A stretch of DNA of 64,000 bases from Brachynemurus nebulosus (Eukaryota > Arthropoda > Insecta > Neuroptera > Myrmeleontidae), in NCBI GenBank assembly GCA_035578155.1, contig JAPWDM010000104.1, positions 1 to 64,000 of the forward strand. Direction: 5' to 3'. A program made the position numbers and the translations under genes. Under the pieces are notes generated by a model. The model was not told the DNA's origin. It did no database searches and saw only the letters and a list, made by a program, of their open reading frames with translations. Of the stretch, positions 12,747 through 25,000 are shown piece after piece (the first letter of the stretch is position 1; each line of letters opens with the position of its first letter).

Positions 12747-12776
<30 letters not shown>
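12747..12776. repeat. A30 homopolymer
   Basis: Thirty A on the plus strand. It could be the tail of a processed insertion, but I saw no flanking duplication. Confidence 0.9.
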
Positions 12777-12778
<2 letters not shown>

Positions 12779-13324
12779 GAATGTGCAAATTTATTTACCA
12801 CTAAAATGATGTGTTTATACATATAATTATAACGTAGTATTGTCATTTGGATAGAAAATTACGTAAAAATTTTATTGTTTGAATATGATTTAACGTAATT
12901 TTTATGCGATTGTAGCAAACTCAACAACATTAATTTTAGGAAAGTGTAAACATAATCTAAATTCTGATCATATCACATAAAAGATATTGTCGTGAGTTTT
13001 ATTCTCAAAAAAAAATGGAACAGAGATACATTATAAAAACATTTAACCGACAGAGAAAAAGAATATAGCCGAATCGTTCAATTGGATTAAAAAAATCATG
13101 ACACGCTACTTATAAAGCGGTTTTTTTCGAATTTAGCTCGCAAAAAATGAGACAGAAAAAAAAGAATGCGAGTGCGAGTGAAATGGAGAACGACATATTT
13201 CCTAGTTTTTCTCGAAAAGTAAGTAATTTAGAGCAACGGTTTAAAAACATTTTTTACGTATTTTGGCTTTTTCTTCCGATTGGTGTAAAAAAAATTTGAA
13301 AAATTGCTTAATTCTGGCAAAAAA

Positions 13325-13469
13325 CTCATTTTGTTGACAAAAAATGCCCGAAAAACCTACTTCTGGGCATCCGACGTGTCTGACTAACGAACTCATCCAA
13401 CGATTTGGAAAATCGAATTCGCACACAAAATTTCATAAGCAATAAACGTTTCGTTCGAGAGTTATCGCG

Positions 13470-13565
<96 letters not shown>
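13325..13565. repeat. Interspersed repeat ending in (TA)n
   Basis: The CAAAATTTCATAAGCAATAA...CGAGAGTTATCGCGCGG block immediately precedes about 93 bp of TA repeats (13473-13565). The arrangement is typical of insect repeats with a microsatellite 3' end. No coding signal. Confidence 0.6.
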
Positions 13566-13568
<3 letters not shown>

Positions 13569-13692
13569 TTTAGTGAATATCATTTTCGTATTCTAGGGAC
13601 CTCAAAACATATTTCTGTTATGGTCCCGGGCTTAGGTCGCATCATGACACCTGCTGTAAAAGCTGAATTTCCAGTTTTGGATATTCGCTAAA

Positions 13693-14030
13693 AGACTGAT
13701 TGTTATTACACTCAAATTCAAACTCAAATGTATGTGAGTGGAATGAATGTCTGCGACCTTTTTATTTATTCTCCAATACCAAATGGCAGTTGTTTAATAC
13801 AATTGCATCGTGATGAAGGTTTTTTGGAGAAAGTTATTTTGAAATGCGAAAATTTTTATTTTCAATATTACTTGCCAGCTCTATATGTGGAAATGACTGC
13901 AGAGAATAATATTGAAAACGATGGGAACAATAATACAACAAATAGTTACGATAACAATAACAGTAACAATGATGATATCCTTCAGATGCGTCCTTTTACA
14001 GGACAAAACGTTATTAATTTATCGAAGTAA
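13693..14030 (+). pseudogene. YqaJ-type exonuclease, C-terminal fragment
   Basis: The frame after a TAA at 13693 reads DCYYTQIQTQMYVSGMNVCD, then LFIYSPIPNGSCLIQLHRDE and ENFYFQYYLPALY. This is the end of a YqaJ/lambda-exonuclease-like domain: the Q-x-Q-x-M-x-V-(S/T)-G helix, the C-D-F-(V/I)-x-Y-S-P strand, then a basic helix and a (F/Y)-(Y/F)-x-x-x-L-P-x end. An Asn/Asp-rich tail follows. The catalytic N-terminal part is missing. Such domains occur in many insect transposon-like genes. It converges tail-to-tail on the THAP transposase remnant. Confidence 0.65.
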
Positions 14031-14157
14031 TTATATTTTAATTAATAAATGTGCCGTTTATTTTGAAAGTGGTGTAAGTCACTTTTTCAAAAAATTAAGT
14101 TAAGGATAACGTTAACTTCAGTTTAAAATTATTCCTTTATTTCATCCTGAATCCCGA

Positions 14158-15699
14158 TTAAATTGTCATTTGAGAATCAGATTTACGTCCACCAGGTATT
14201 TTAGATTTTAAGCAAATAAATCCTCCTGGAGTAATACCTATTAGAACTTTCGCAGTAAAATTTTTTTTATAATGTGAGTAACAATAAACACGATTATCAA
14301 CACTAGCAGGAATCTGAATATAAAATTCAATACAATCAATTATAATCCTGGTATCAATGTAATCAAGATGAAAGCATTCAGGCATTGTTGCTTGTACAGT
14401 ATCAATATCTGGCCCAAATACCGAATTAGCGGTCGTACTCACTAATTGTTCTAAGATTTCGAAAAAAATTCTAGAAATCGTTGTTCGATGAACGTTAAAT
14501 TGTCGCTAAGAGCAGAAAAAGTGAGCCCGGTCTTCAATTTCATTAAAAATATAAACAGTCTATCTTTGTGAGCAATTATAATATTATTAGGAGGATATGT
14601 TGTTTCCAACAAGAAATTAAGGTTATTGAATGTTATCCGGGCAAGGTCAATAAGTTGTTCATTTTTTTTAATTGATGAAAATCCTTGAAAACTATTGTTA
14701 TCTGCTTGAGTTTCTTGATCACAAAATATTTTAGTCAGTGTATAACATCCCTTGTTCACAAATTTTTTATTATCTTTTATTATTTTGGATCTTGTACCTT
14801 CGAGAATATCTGTTTGCGTTTCAGCATCACATTTGTTGTCAATAACAAACCGATTACAAATGAATGTTTTACCGGACACATCGGGAGTGAAATACATATT
14901 CGCTTCACACTCTTGGTCCACCTTTGGTTTAATAAATATATTAGGTGCATCACCTACAACTATTTCGTTCGGTTCCATAATATTTATTGCTGAATCAATT
15001 TCAGACATCATTGATGATGATTTTTTTTCCTCTCCATAAAGCGTTTGTGTCTGGAAAAATAAACATCTTATAATGCCTATGAAAAAAAAATGACATCAAC
15101 TAAAACAGGTATTCCTGAATCATTAACTATATTAGATTAGTTGTATCAATTTTTTTTACCAAGTTCATCAAATTTGTTAGTTTTAACAATATTTCATTTT
15201 GTAATGATTTAAAAAAAATAGTTTTTATTTCTATAATGTATGCCTGATTTTCCACACAATCAATTATTGTTTCCATATTATTATTATTATTAACATGATA
15301 CTTATTATAAGTAAATAAAATATTTGAATTTTTATATATTTATGTACCTGCTCAGAGCTGTAGATTCGTTAACATTACGTCTTTTATAAACTGATGGAAA
15401 AATAGTTGGAGCGAAACTAGGACTTGCTTCAATATCTGATTTTTTACCACCAATGAAATGATCATTACATATAACATCCATAGGTTTTGGAGTCCACGAC
15501 GATTTATCAACACTTGGCAAAAAAAATTGTTTAAATTATTACTTAATTTACTTACACGATATATTATTCTTAAAATACTACGGTTATAGGTTATAGTATT
15601 CGTTATTATACATCTTTTTCGCTGATTTAACTTCCATTTAGAAACCGAAAATTTATAAAATTCACAATTGCTATTTCTACTTGTATTTTTACAATCCAC
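14158..15699 (-). pseudogene. THAP-domain DDE transposase (PIF/Harbinger-like DDE_4)
   Basis: Minus strand, from the 5' end: a THAP zinc finger split over about 15690-15380 (DCKNTSRNSNCEFYKF, KWKLNQRKR, then ICNDHF and APTIFPSVYK), an acidic linker with repeated ETQTD/QETQ motifs (from ATG 15011), a helix-turn-helix (FLMKLKTGLTFSALSDN), then, after a frameshift at 14442-14451, a DDE_4 catalytic start (RIIIDCIEFYIQIPASVDNR; GITPGGFICL; GGRKSDSQ). The frame stops at 14158 before the last catalytic residue. Splice-like sites exist (donor CAG/GTACAT at 15348/15347, acceptor TTTTTCCAG at 15051; another pair near 15560-15510), but reading phases do not join cleanly, so I treat it as broken. Confidence 0.75.
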
Positions 15700-15815
15700 A
15701 ACACAACAACTCTGATGAGAAAAAAATTTAATATACTTTCGTTACTAAATAGTTATGTCAAATACAAAAACCTTGAATTTTTTCATATAATTTTTTTTAT
15801 ACTGTCATTTAATTT

Positions 15816-15820
<5 letters not shown>

Positions 15821-15897
<77 letters not shown>

Positions 15898-15903
15898 TAT
15901 AAT

Positions 15904-15984
<81 letters not shown>
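15821..15984. repeat. (TA)n microsatellite with AATA interruptions
   Basis: About 160 bp of TA with three ATAATATA interruptions near 15890-15920. It lies just 5' of the THAP gene remnant. Confidence 0.97.
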
Positions 15985-15988
<4 letters not shown>

Positions 15989-16164
15989 TTTATTGTACTT
16001 ACTTTTTGCAGCTGATTCAAAATAGATAAAAAATATATTTCGATATAAATTGTCACATTTTACAAATCAATAAAATATTTCTTACCTTTTATTTAACACT
16101 TTCAGTTAAAAATTAGATTTCAGTACATATCAATCACATTAACAAAGTCACCTGAATTTCTGAA

Positions 16165-16446
16165 TTGTCCGCAGTGAACGCTGTCATCGGTTTGGTGCTC
16201 CCCACTATGCCCTACGCACCCAGCGAATACTTGATTTGGTGGTACCAATTTTATAGACGCCAGAAAAATGCTACTTGTCAACGTATCGTAAAGTCTGTTA
16301 CTGAGGACATATATAATGTGACCAATGGTCGTATTAAAACATCAAAGCATGTTACATTGGGCTTATCATTAAAAAGTTTGACAAGCAGAAGAACAATAAC
16401 TGACATAATGAACCCTTACAAAATTACATACGAGTGTCGCATTTGA
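16165..16446 (+). pseudogene. Fragment of an insect uncharacterised transposon-associated protein
   Basis: The open frame ends with NVTNGRIKTSKHVTLGLSLK, then SLTSRRTITDIMNPY. This resembles a recurring arthropod motif (GR.(K/R)..KH..LG..(L/V)..LTGS+..(V/I)..LN+.GH) seen in large uncharacterised proteins of transposon type. Only about 60 residues match; the conserved glycine-histidine end is lost, and the first codon is not a proven start. Confidence 0.45.
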
Positions 16447-17401
16447 TAATTTTGATCGAACGTGTATAATTTACCAAAATATATGTTTTGTATGTCTCCA
16501 TGCCTCAGTGGTAAAACTTTCAACTTCAGGCTGGACACACACAACATGAAGTGACACACAAGTGAGATCACTACTGATCAGATACCGAAATGGTAAACAC
16601 GGTAAACACGCTTTATGTAGAATGAGTAATATCAATAAAATAATTAAACATTATTTAAGACTAATTAATTATTTATTGGATCATCCTATAAACAACAAAA
16701 CATGGTATCAGGTCAAGATCATTTGATTGATTAGTATATTATACTATACAGGTTAGCCAGTTTCGCTAGCATTTTGGTCCCAATTTTTAAATGCATATGT
16801 AATAACTCAGTGGCGTAGAATCTAATTATTAAAAAATTGCAAACTAAATGGGTTTATATGATATACGTATGTATAAAAGAAAAATGTTTACAAATGTGTG
16901 CTTCCGGAAATCGAAAATAACTAACTTCGTCTTGATGAAGGTGGATTGGCGAGTATTTACTTACTTTAAATACAAAATCTGCTTTCCATTTTTAAATTAT
17001 ACTTTTTACCTAGTTGAACGTCACTGGTAAAATATACGAAAATTACAGAATTTTTGTATAATTGTGATATTTACTATGGTAATTAAAGATTTGTTTACTT
17101 TTGTAACTACGGAGATGGCTTACCCGTAGTAAGCTGTAGTAAGAAAAATGGGTATAGGACAATAACATGTAACTGGCCTACCTCTCTAGCAAATAGTGTC
17201 AGATTAATGTATCTTGGTATCAGGTATAATACTGAGTGAAATATAATAGTGAATTAATAAAAAAAAAAAACAAACAAAGAAAAAGACTCTTGAAGCACAT
17301 GTTTGTGGTTAGTAGACATTTGTTAAAAACGCTGTTTAATAGTCATTAAAAGTCGTTAATACGTTAAAGTTAGTGCAAATATTATTGATCATGGCTTTAT
17401 C
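16447..17401. other. Intergenic with dispersed repeat
   Basis: It holds copy 2 of the repeat described at 11640-11850 (here about 16750-16960, same strand). A GCCTCAGTGGTAAAACTTTC string at about 16502 resembles a tRNA/SINE A-box but has no matching B-box. No gene supported. Confidence 0.5.
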
Positions 17402-18240
17402 ATGGCTAATTTAACGTTATCGAACATTGCGGAATTGAAATTCGATGGTGAAAATAACGAATTATAACGAAAAAAATGGTACCAAAAATTTCAATAATTT
17501 TTAACAGCTGGAAATTTTATTCAAGAATCCGGTAATGATAAAATAGCATTGTTACTTCATAGCACTGGAGATAAAGGTTTGGAAATTTTCAATTCTTTTA
17601 ATTTAAATGAAGATAAGAAAAAATTGATATTGCAGTTAAATATTTTGACAAATATTTTATTCCAAAGAAAAATCTTACAATGGAACGCCATAAATTTTTT
17701 ACACGAACACAGGGTCCTAGTGAATCTTTTGACAATTTCATAACAGATCTTCATAATAGAAGTCTGAAATGTAAATTTAAAGAAATGCGAAAAGAATTCG
17801 TTAGTGATATTTTGATTATTGGAATCAATAACAATGTAGTAAGGAACGTCTTTTACGAGAAGATAACATTACACTTGATAGAGCTGATTCAATATATAAA
17901 GCTTCGAAATTATCACATAAGCAACTGGAAAATGAAGCAACAGTTTTCAACATTAATAAAAAGCGTAATTCTCAAGAATATAAGAAAAACAAAGTAAAAT
18001 CTAACCAAATTCAGATAAATGCTTGAGATGTATTGGGGAATGGTCCTCAAAACATATTTGTCCAGCATTTGGCGTAGCGAATCACAAGTGCAATCAGAAG
18101 AACCATTTCGCAAAAGTTCGCAATTCTAAGAAGAAAACTGCACAAATACATCAAATAACAGATGCTAACGACGTATCGGATACTAGTGAGAATTATAATA
18201 ATGTATTTATAGGTAATATAATAGTATTTTACAATATAAG
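17402..18240 (+). pseudogene. Gypsy Gag with CCHC knuckle
   Basis: ATG at 17402 (MANLTLSNIAELKFDGENN) starts a Gag that shifts frame several times. The central region reads TRTQGPSESFDNFITDLHNR, then CKFKEMRKEFVSDILIIGIN, as in K02A2.6-like Gag. The zinc-knuckle region at 18020-18130 has CLRC...KHICPAFGVANHKCNQKNHFAK. In-frame stops at 17484 and later, plus frameshifts, make it inactive. Confidence 0.75.
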
Positions 18241-18247
18241 TTCGGTA

Positions 18248-19025
18248 AGTTGCTTTTACTGATCGAGAAAATGTTGCGAAAACAAGACCCGCAGGGTCGA
18301 GTTTTTGCAATTTTCGAGATCAGTAAATGCACTTAACGCATCGTGTATTGTATAATATTTTTTGCACGATCGATTTAAAATAATTAAAGATTAAAAATGT
18401 GTTAAATAAAAAATAAAATTCAGATAATATAGATGAAATTTATATTTCTATGTTATGATATAGAATGCCATGAATAAATATTATAAATATTCATAACAAC
18501 TAATATGAATCTTTGTAGTGACAATTGACAACTATATTTGTAAATAAAAAATTAAGTGTCAATATTTCACTGGCGTGAATATTTTTTTTGTATTTTCTAT
18601 TAAAAAAATTGAGGAAAATAGTTTGTTAAACTATATTATTAGTGAGAATAATGAAATTGATGAAGCATTTTATTTTTGACTGCAAATTTATTCTCGTAAA
18701 ATGAAAGGAAGATTATGAAAGCCACAGAAAATCTTAATGATTGAACGACCTTTTGAAATGTCACTAAATTAAGAAGACTGATGCCAATAATAATAATAAT
18801 AATAATGTGCAAACTAGTGAAAATTTTCATATTATTAATGGATTTATTTTCCTAATTGTTCAAATTGTACTTTTAATTTCAATATAAATAAATAAATACA
18901 ATCATTTTTGAACTAATTTAACTTACCACACTCCTATTTACTTACCACGCATCTATTTCACTTACCGCACTGTTATTTTTTGGTTTCCATGGATATAAAC
19001 AAACGTTCGGGAAATGTAACTTACC
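18248..19025. mobile_element. Candidate inverted-repeat insertion with a strong hairpin
   Basis: It lies between Gag and protease, where related elements have only a short linker. The ends GGTAAGTTGC (about 18248) and GTAACTTACC (about 19016-19025) are near-perfect inverses, and CTTACC motifs recur at 18922, 18940 and 18962. Near the left end, 18255-18335 forms a hairpin of about 35-bp arms (ACTGATCGAGAAAAT...ATTTTCGAGATCAGT) around GACCCGCAGGGTC. No coding frame. No target duplication was found, so the ends are tentative. Confidence 0.45.
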
Positions 19026-19048
19026 AGCATTGTCAACAGCATCGGTAA

Positions 19049-19739
19049 ATGCATGAAAATACACGATCGTGCAAAAATTCAAATAACAATGATCTCTTAA
19101 CTAAAGACTGGTATACAAATTTAGCTATAAATAACAAAACATTAAAATGTAAATTAGATACAGGTGCACAAGTAAATTGTATTTCATACTCTACGTATAA
19201 ACAGGTAGAGTTACATCCGAAATTGATTGAGAGAAACTGTCATTTAATATTAACGACTTTACATAATAAGTCAATACCAGTTTTACGTAAATGTATCATT
19301 AAATGCATTTTGCCAAATAATAAATCTAAAAATATAGATTTTATCATTGTAAAGAATAGTTTTACTAGTATTTTAGGTCTTAATTTATGTATAAAAATGA
19401 ATTTAATACAAAGAATCAGTATATACAATATTAATGAATATTTGTTAACCGAGTATCAAGATATATTTGATGGTATTAGATGTTTTAAAAAACCATACCA
19501 CATAAATTTAAAAAATGATGCAATTCCTAGGTGTGATCCACTACGTAAAATTCTACAAGCACTAATGAATCAATTTAAATCTGAATTGGATCAGATGATC
19601 AAAAATAAAATTATTGAAAAAGTAAATGGAGATACACAATGGTTACAACTCAGTAATTGTTAGAAAAAAGAACAACAAAATTAGAATATGTCTTGACCCC
19701 CGGTACTTAAATAAATATATAATTAGGCAAAATGTACAA
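19049..19739 (+). pseudogene. Gypsy aspartic protease and N-terminal reverse transcriptase
   Basis: The frame has the retropepsin active-site motif LDTGAQVNCIS near residue 37 and the conserved hydrophobic ILGL flap-end motif, then RT fingers (DAIPRCDPLRKI...LDQMIKNKIIEKV). A frameshift near 19640 continues as VIVRKKNNKIRICLDPRYLN, the conserved RT block. The sequence then jumps to integrase at 19740, so the polymerase catalytic YxDD box is missing. Confidence 0.8.
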
Positions 19740-19899
19740 TTTTGGCGAGACACCACGGCATACCATTACAAATTGGTTCCGATAACGGAACACAATTTAC
19801 TTCAAAAAAAAATTTAAAAATTTGCAGATTGGAGTATGGATTTGAACATATTACTTCCTCTCCAAACTATCCTAAGTCAAGTGGTTTGACAGAATCTTC

Positions 19900-19902
<3 letters not shown>
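19740..19902 (+). pseudogene. Gypsy integrase core fragment
   Basis: The frame reads ARHHGIPLQIGSDNGTQF (second catalytic Asp in SDNGTQF), then EYGFEHITSSPNYPKSSGLT, where the usual catalytic Glu follows. At this point the codons become AAT repeats, i.e. the (TAA)n tract and the inserted LINE. Confidence 0.8.

Positions 19903-19934
<32 letters not shown>
19903..19934. repeat. (TAA)n tract 1, LINE landing site
   Basis: About 30 bp of TAA between the gypsy integrase and the 5' end of the truncated R4/Dong-like LINE. Confidence 0.95.
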
Positions 19935-19935
<1 letters not shown>

Positions 19936-21805
19936 GCAGCCCATGGACGAGGGAGAGTCGTATCGGTATCTCGGATTCAATCAGGACGAACGTATAGATC
20001 ACAGCGCTGTAAAACAACACCTGATGCAGCAATACCTAACGCGTGTACGGAGATTACTGAGCACCCACCTTGATGGAAAAAAAACCATCAAAGCAATTAA
20101 CACCTACGCAGTTCCGGTGCTAACATACTCATTTGGGGTAATCAAATGGACGCCTACGGACTTGACAAACATCGAGATCAAGACCCGCGTCCTTATGACC
20201 AAATACAGAATTCATCATCCCAAAGCAGCGATAGAACGATTGACGCTGCCAAGAGCCGAAGGGGGTCGAGGTCTTATAGACATAAGGAACACGCATAATA
20301 AACAGGTTCATAACTTGCGAGAATACTTTTACACCAAAACACACACATCACACTTACACAATGTAATAATCCAAGCCGACAAGGCATACACACCATTAAA
20401 CCTCTCACACACAGAAATGCCAGATAGTTTTTGCCGTTTGGTCACGAAGGAGGACAAAATTCAGCAATGGATTCGGAAGCCTTTACATGGGAGACATCCA
20501 CATGATCTTAATCAGAGTAACGTCGACAAAGCAGCGTCGCACGCCTGGTTGAGTCAAGGAAGTCTTTTCCCGGAGACTGAAGGATTCATGCTAGCTATAC
20601 AAGATCAAGTAATTCATACAAAGAATTACTCAAAATACATACTTCGTGACTCGTCAATAACATCTGACTCATGCCGGAGATGCCATTCCAAACCTGAAAC
20701 GATCCAACACATCACAGCTGCCTGTACTCAGCTCGCTCAATCCGAATACAAACACCGTCACGACCAGGTTGCCAAAATCATATACCAGAAACTAGCGGTC
20801 AAGCACCACCTTATAACCGATAAAACACCTTACTACAAGCTCACACCAAAAGTAGTAGCGGAGAATGACTCCTGTAGACTTTACTGGGATCGGTCGATTA
20901 TTACAGATAAGACCATAAATCATAATCGACCAGATATCACCTTCGTAATGAAAAACACTAAGACAACCTATCTGATCGATATTGCGGTTCCAAATACACA
21001 CAACTTACAAAAAACACACGCAATTAAATTGGATAAATACACTGACCTCGCAGCCGAAATAAAACAACAATGGCGAATGGAACATGTCCACATCGTTCCA
21101 ATAGTGCTCAGTGCCACCGGGGTCATTCCACACACACTACATAATAGTTTGAGCCTCTTGGGTCTCCCAAAATACACATATGTCACTATGCAAAAGGCAG
21201 TGATCATAAACACGTGTCGTATAGTACGGAAGTTCCTCAGTAATACGAATCCGACTGCGATATGTGAAAGCACAAGACCTGCTTCTACTCCATCTGAGCC
21301 ATCTACAGTGAGCGAACAATACACTGACACTCATCCTACTGACACACAACACACATACATAAACACACAATACACTAACACTGAAAGACAAACACTTAAC
21401 ACACATACAGATCCAGATTCGTCTGATGGAGAGGGGGGATCGAACAACTGCCGCACTGTCACTGTTACCGCTCTGGTGCACAATCCTCCTCAATTCAATA
21501 ACACACAAGGTCCGTCAACCTCTGTACCATCTAAACGCGCAGTTCCAGGAACACCCGATCTTAATGAGCAATTTGATGAACCAGAAAACATCTACACCAA
21601 GAAACGTAAAATAGAAAGACACATCCACACACATACACAAACACACACACAAACACAAACAGTCCTTTCCCTTCCCTCTGTCCCTACTCCTACCTACCAT
21701 CTGAGGACACGAAAACGAACTAGGCTTTCACAGCCCTCTGTCATTGAGCCAACATCTACGCTCCCACAAAAGTCTCGTCGTACGAACCAGTATACACCAA
21801 AATAG
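19935..21805 (+). CDS. R4/Dong-like LINE protein, C-terminal part (partial)
   Basis: Open without a stop to TAG at 21803-21805. It encodes the end of RT, then a zinc knuckle (CRRCHSKPETIQHITAACTQ, continuing to YKHRHD; CCHC type), then the restriction-like endonuclease with RPDITFVM, TYLIDIAVP and K..KYTDLAAE (PD-(D/E)xK-like). About 180 disordered residues follow, rich in Thr/Ser/Pro/His, with the basic cluster KKRKIER. Where copy B has a stop (25079), this copy has CAA (Gln). The start is lost by 5' truncation, so no protein is expected unless by read-through from upstream. Confidence 0.85.
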
Positions 21806-22015
21806 ACGCATAACACCTCGTTTCAAGCAACAACAACAACAACAATATAAGGAGTGATGTGACAAACCCGTCCGTGAATGTACTACGGTACTTTTACGGA
21901 TTGGTTTGGCACATTACCCTTCCACAGAGCCTAATACCTTGCATAATGCCGGTATAGGTGAATGTTACCCAGTACTGTCCTACTGAGTAGTGAGCGCCAG
22001 GTTGGCGTAAAAGTC

Positions 22016-22016
<1 letters not shown>
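19935..22016 (+). mobile_element. R4/Dong-like LINE copy A, 5'-truncated
   Basis: It begins abruptly in the C-terminal part of the reverse transcriptase (CAGCCCATGGACGAG), matching copy B from 24461 onward with only a handful of differences over 2.08 kb. It ends in the same 3' UTR (...GGCGTAAAAGTCTA) followed by (TAA)n. Elements of the Dong type insert into TAA repeats, so the flanks fit. Near-identity to copy B means both are recent. Confidence 0.88.

Positions 22017-22047
<31 letters not shown>
22017..22047. repeat. (TAA)n tract 2
   Basis: About 30 bp of TAA joining the 3' end of copy A to the 5' end of copy B. Confidence 0.95.
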
Positions 22048-22048
<1 letters not shown>

Positions 22049-25000
22049 CGCCCTGTGGGTGGGGGCTTCACTTTGCAGAATTTGCCCACAGTAAGTCCTG
22101 CTTGTCGTAAAAGGCGACTAAAAGGACAACCCATTAGGATGGAGAAAAGAAAAAATAAGCCTCGGAAAAATGCCGCTGCCGGTGGAGCGACCGGGCGCAT
22201 CAGGGTCACCACTGAATGTGACAGTTTAGATCGCGGTGACGACAGGCTGGGTTCTAGGCAGCCACCTGTCAGCTGTAACAACACCTTCAGCCAAAATACT
22301 ACTGCCCTACTTACAGAGCCATCAACACCTTTGGCTCAGCCGACTTTAAGTGTTTCCTCGGAGCATCCTTTGGGGACCACTAAAGCTGGTAAGAAGCGTG
22401 TGCGTATGCAATGGACAGATGAACTGAATGAATTCATCGTACGCACATACTTCAAAGTTACTAGACTTGAAACGGACAAAACTGGTTACCGTACAAAATT
22501 ACATCAAGAGTTCGCGCACAGCTACCCTCACCTAAGTCGCGTTACTGAACAGAGACTGGCAGACCAAAAACGTGTCATTTTTACCAATAACCTCATCCCT
22601 TCCTCCCTCATAAACACCATTAAAACACAAGTCGCACATCAATTTGCTCAAAATGAAGAAAGTCAGGACGACGGCCCACTAGAAATGGAGAGCCCCACAC
22701 AAAACGACACTCAACAACTTGTCGAGAATGAGCCTGACCACCATGAGACAGCAGTAAATGACACCCTACTGCAAAAGATCGAACTGGAATTTAACACAGC
22801 GCTTACTGAATTTGAAGGGACGGACCCCACACATAGGTACTTGTTGCCTAAACAACACACCTCACGTAGATTGGCTGAGATCGTTGAGATATTGAACAAT
22901 ACAATACTGCCTAAACACTTGGAAACATGTGACAATTTTATCGAGTTACACACAGCTATCTATTGTGGAGCCGTTGCAGCTATACGTTGTAACGGGTCCG
23001 ATGTAACACCACCTGTAGCGCACAACTCGAAGGAACACAAAACTCCTGCCTGGGAAACACGATTGAATAAACGCATCAGCAACATCCGATGCAACCTCGG
23101 CAGGATCACCCAATACCAACAGGGTACGAGGTCCAAACGGCTCAACAAATACATACACGACATATTACGCAAACACACAGTACACACACAATACGAGAAA
23201 CCCAATAAAACACTCACAGAGATCAGAGATACGCTTCACCAAAAATTAACAGCACTAGCGAAGCGCTTACGAAGATATAAGACCAGTACTGAACGCAGAC
23301 GACAAAACCAAGCGTTCAGCAGAAACGAGAGACGGTTTTATCAGTCTCTAACGAACACGGTAACTGACAGTAATGGTCTACCGGAGAAGAACGCACTCCA
23401 TAGTTTCTGGGCGAATATATGGTCCAACACCATTGACCATAATGACAAAGCCAGCTGGATCGATACAGAGTACAGGAATAACGAACATCTTCCGGAGATG
23501 CCCTATACGGACATTACTACAGAGGACGTCTCCAGAGCTTTACAGAGATCGCATAACTGGAAGGCACCTGGCATCGACAACATACAAAACTACTGGCTCA
23601 AACACTTTACATCAACACACAAGTATCTCGCTGAACACTTTACACTATTTATAAGAACACCAAACCTGACACCGAAGTTCCTAACGCAGGGTATCACATA
23701 CATGAAATCTAAAAACAGTGATACAAAAAATCCTGCGAATTATAGGCCTATCACCTGCTTGCCTACAGTGTATAAGATTTTGACGTCCTGTCTGGCAGAA
23801 AAGATCAATGAGCATTGTCAGATTAACACCATACTGACAGAAGAACAAAAGGGATGTCGAAAGAGGTCACAAGGCTGCAAAGAGCAGCTTCTGATTGACT
23901 CCGTAGTACTGGAACAAGCGAAAGGGAGAAAACGTAACCTGTACACAGCGTTTATTGATTATAAAAAGGCATTTGATTCGGTCCCGCACTCCTGGTTGCG
24001 GAGAGTATTGGAGCTGTACAAAATACACCCAAGTATCGTGAACTTCCTTGGAACGATCATGTCCGACTGGCGAACGACCTTACATTTGAGTATTGGTAAT
24101 GAAAAAACAACAAGCGACCTTATTCAAGTAAGACGCGGCATATTCCAAGGCGACTCATTGAGTCCATTATGGTTTTGTCTCGCAATGAATCCACTTTCTC
24201 GCCTGTTAAATAAAACCAAATACGGTTACAATGTAGGTACGCAAACGAATTCGCGCCATACCATTTCACATCTAATGTACATGGATGATATTAAGATCTA
24301 TGCAGCTACTAAACATCAATTACAGCAGCTGCTGGGACTTTCCAACGAGGTTTCGCGAGACCTCTGTATGGAGTTCGGAATCGATAAATGTGGAACACAA
24401 TGTCGTTCTGGAGGAAAACGAGATGCGGTCGCATTCGAACTCGAACCAGAGTCTGTTATGCAGCCCATGGACGAGGGAGAGTCGTACCGGTATCTCGGAT
24501 TCAATCAGGACGAACGTATAGATCACAGCGCTGTAAAACAACACCTTATGCAGCAATACCTAACGCGTGTACGGAGATTACTGAGCACCCACCTTGATGG
24601 AAAAAAAACCATCAAAGCAATTAACACCTACGCAATTCCGGTGCTAACATACTCATTTGGGGTAATCAAATGGACGCCTACGGACTTGACAAACATCGAG
24701 ATCAAGACCCGCGTCCTTATGACCAAATACAGAATTCATCATCCCAAAGCAGCGATAGAACGATTGACGCTGCCAAGAGCCGAAGGGGGTCGAGGTCTTA
24801 TAGACATAAGGAACACGCATAATAAACAGGTTCATAACTTGCGAGAATACTTTTACACCAAAACACACACATCACACTTACACAATGTAATAATCCAAGC
24901 CGACAAGGCATACACACCATTAAACCTCTCACACACAGAAATGCCAGATAGTTTTTGCCGTTTGGTCACGAAGGAGGACAAAATTCAGCAATGGATTCGG

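Larger units (their letters stand above)
10546..13324. other. Intergenic A/T-rich region
   Basis: No gene recognised on either strand. It contains a diverged repeat (11640-11850), an A30 run (12747-12776), and a TAGGGATGTTTGGATATTCG block near 11847 that resembles a hAT-type terminus without a visible partner. Confidence 0.5.
17402..19902 (+). mobile_element. Ty3/gypsy retrotransposon remnant, internally deleted
   Basis: Gag, zinc knuckle, protease, the first part of reverse transcriptase and then the integrase core lie in order on the plus strand, with most of RT and RNase H deleted at about 19739/19740 and an insertion between Gag and protease. No LTRs are recognised. The relationship is to K02A2.6-type gypsy elements, judged from the Gag and protease layout. 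The integrase frame runs into a (TAA)n tract that became the landing site of an R4/Dong-type LINE. Confidence 0.75.

Noticed and set aside
16500..16575. tRNA- or SINE-like A-box (GCCTCAGTGGTAAAACTTTC)
   Set aside because: No B-box (GGTTCGANNCC), no cloverleaf-compatible arms and no 3' tail were found, so neither a tRNA nor a SINE is supported.
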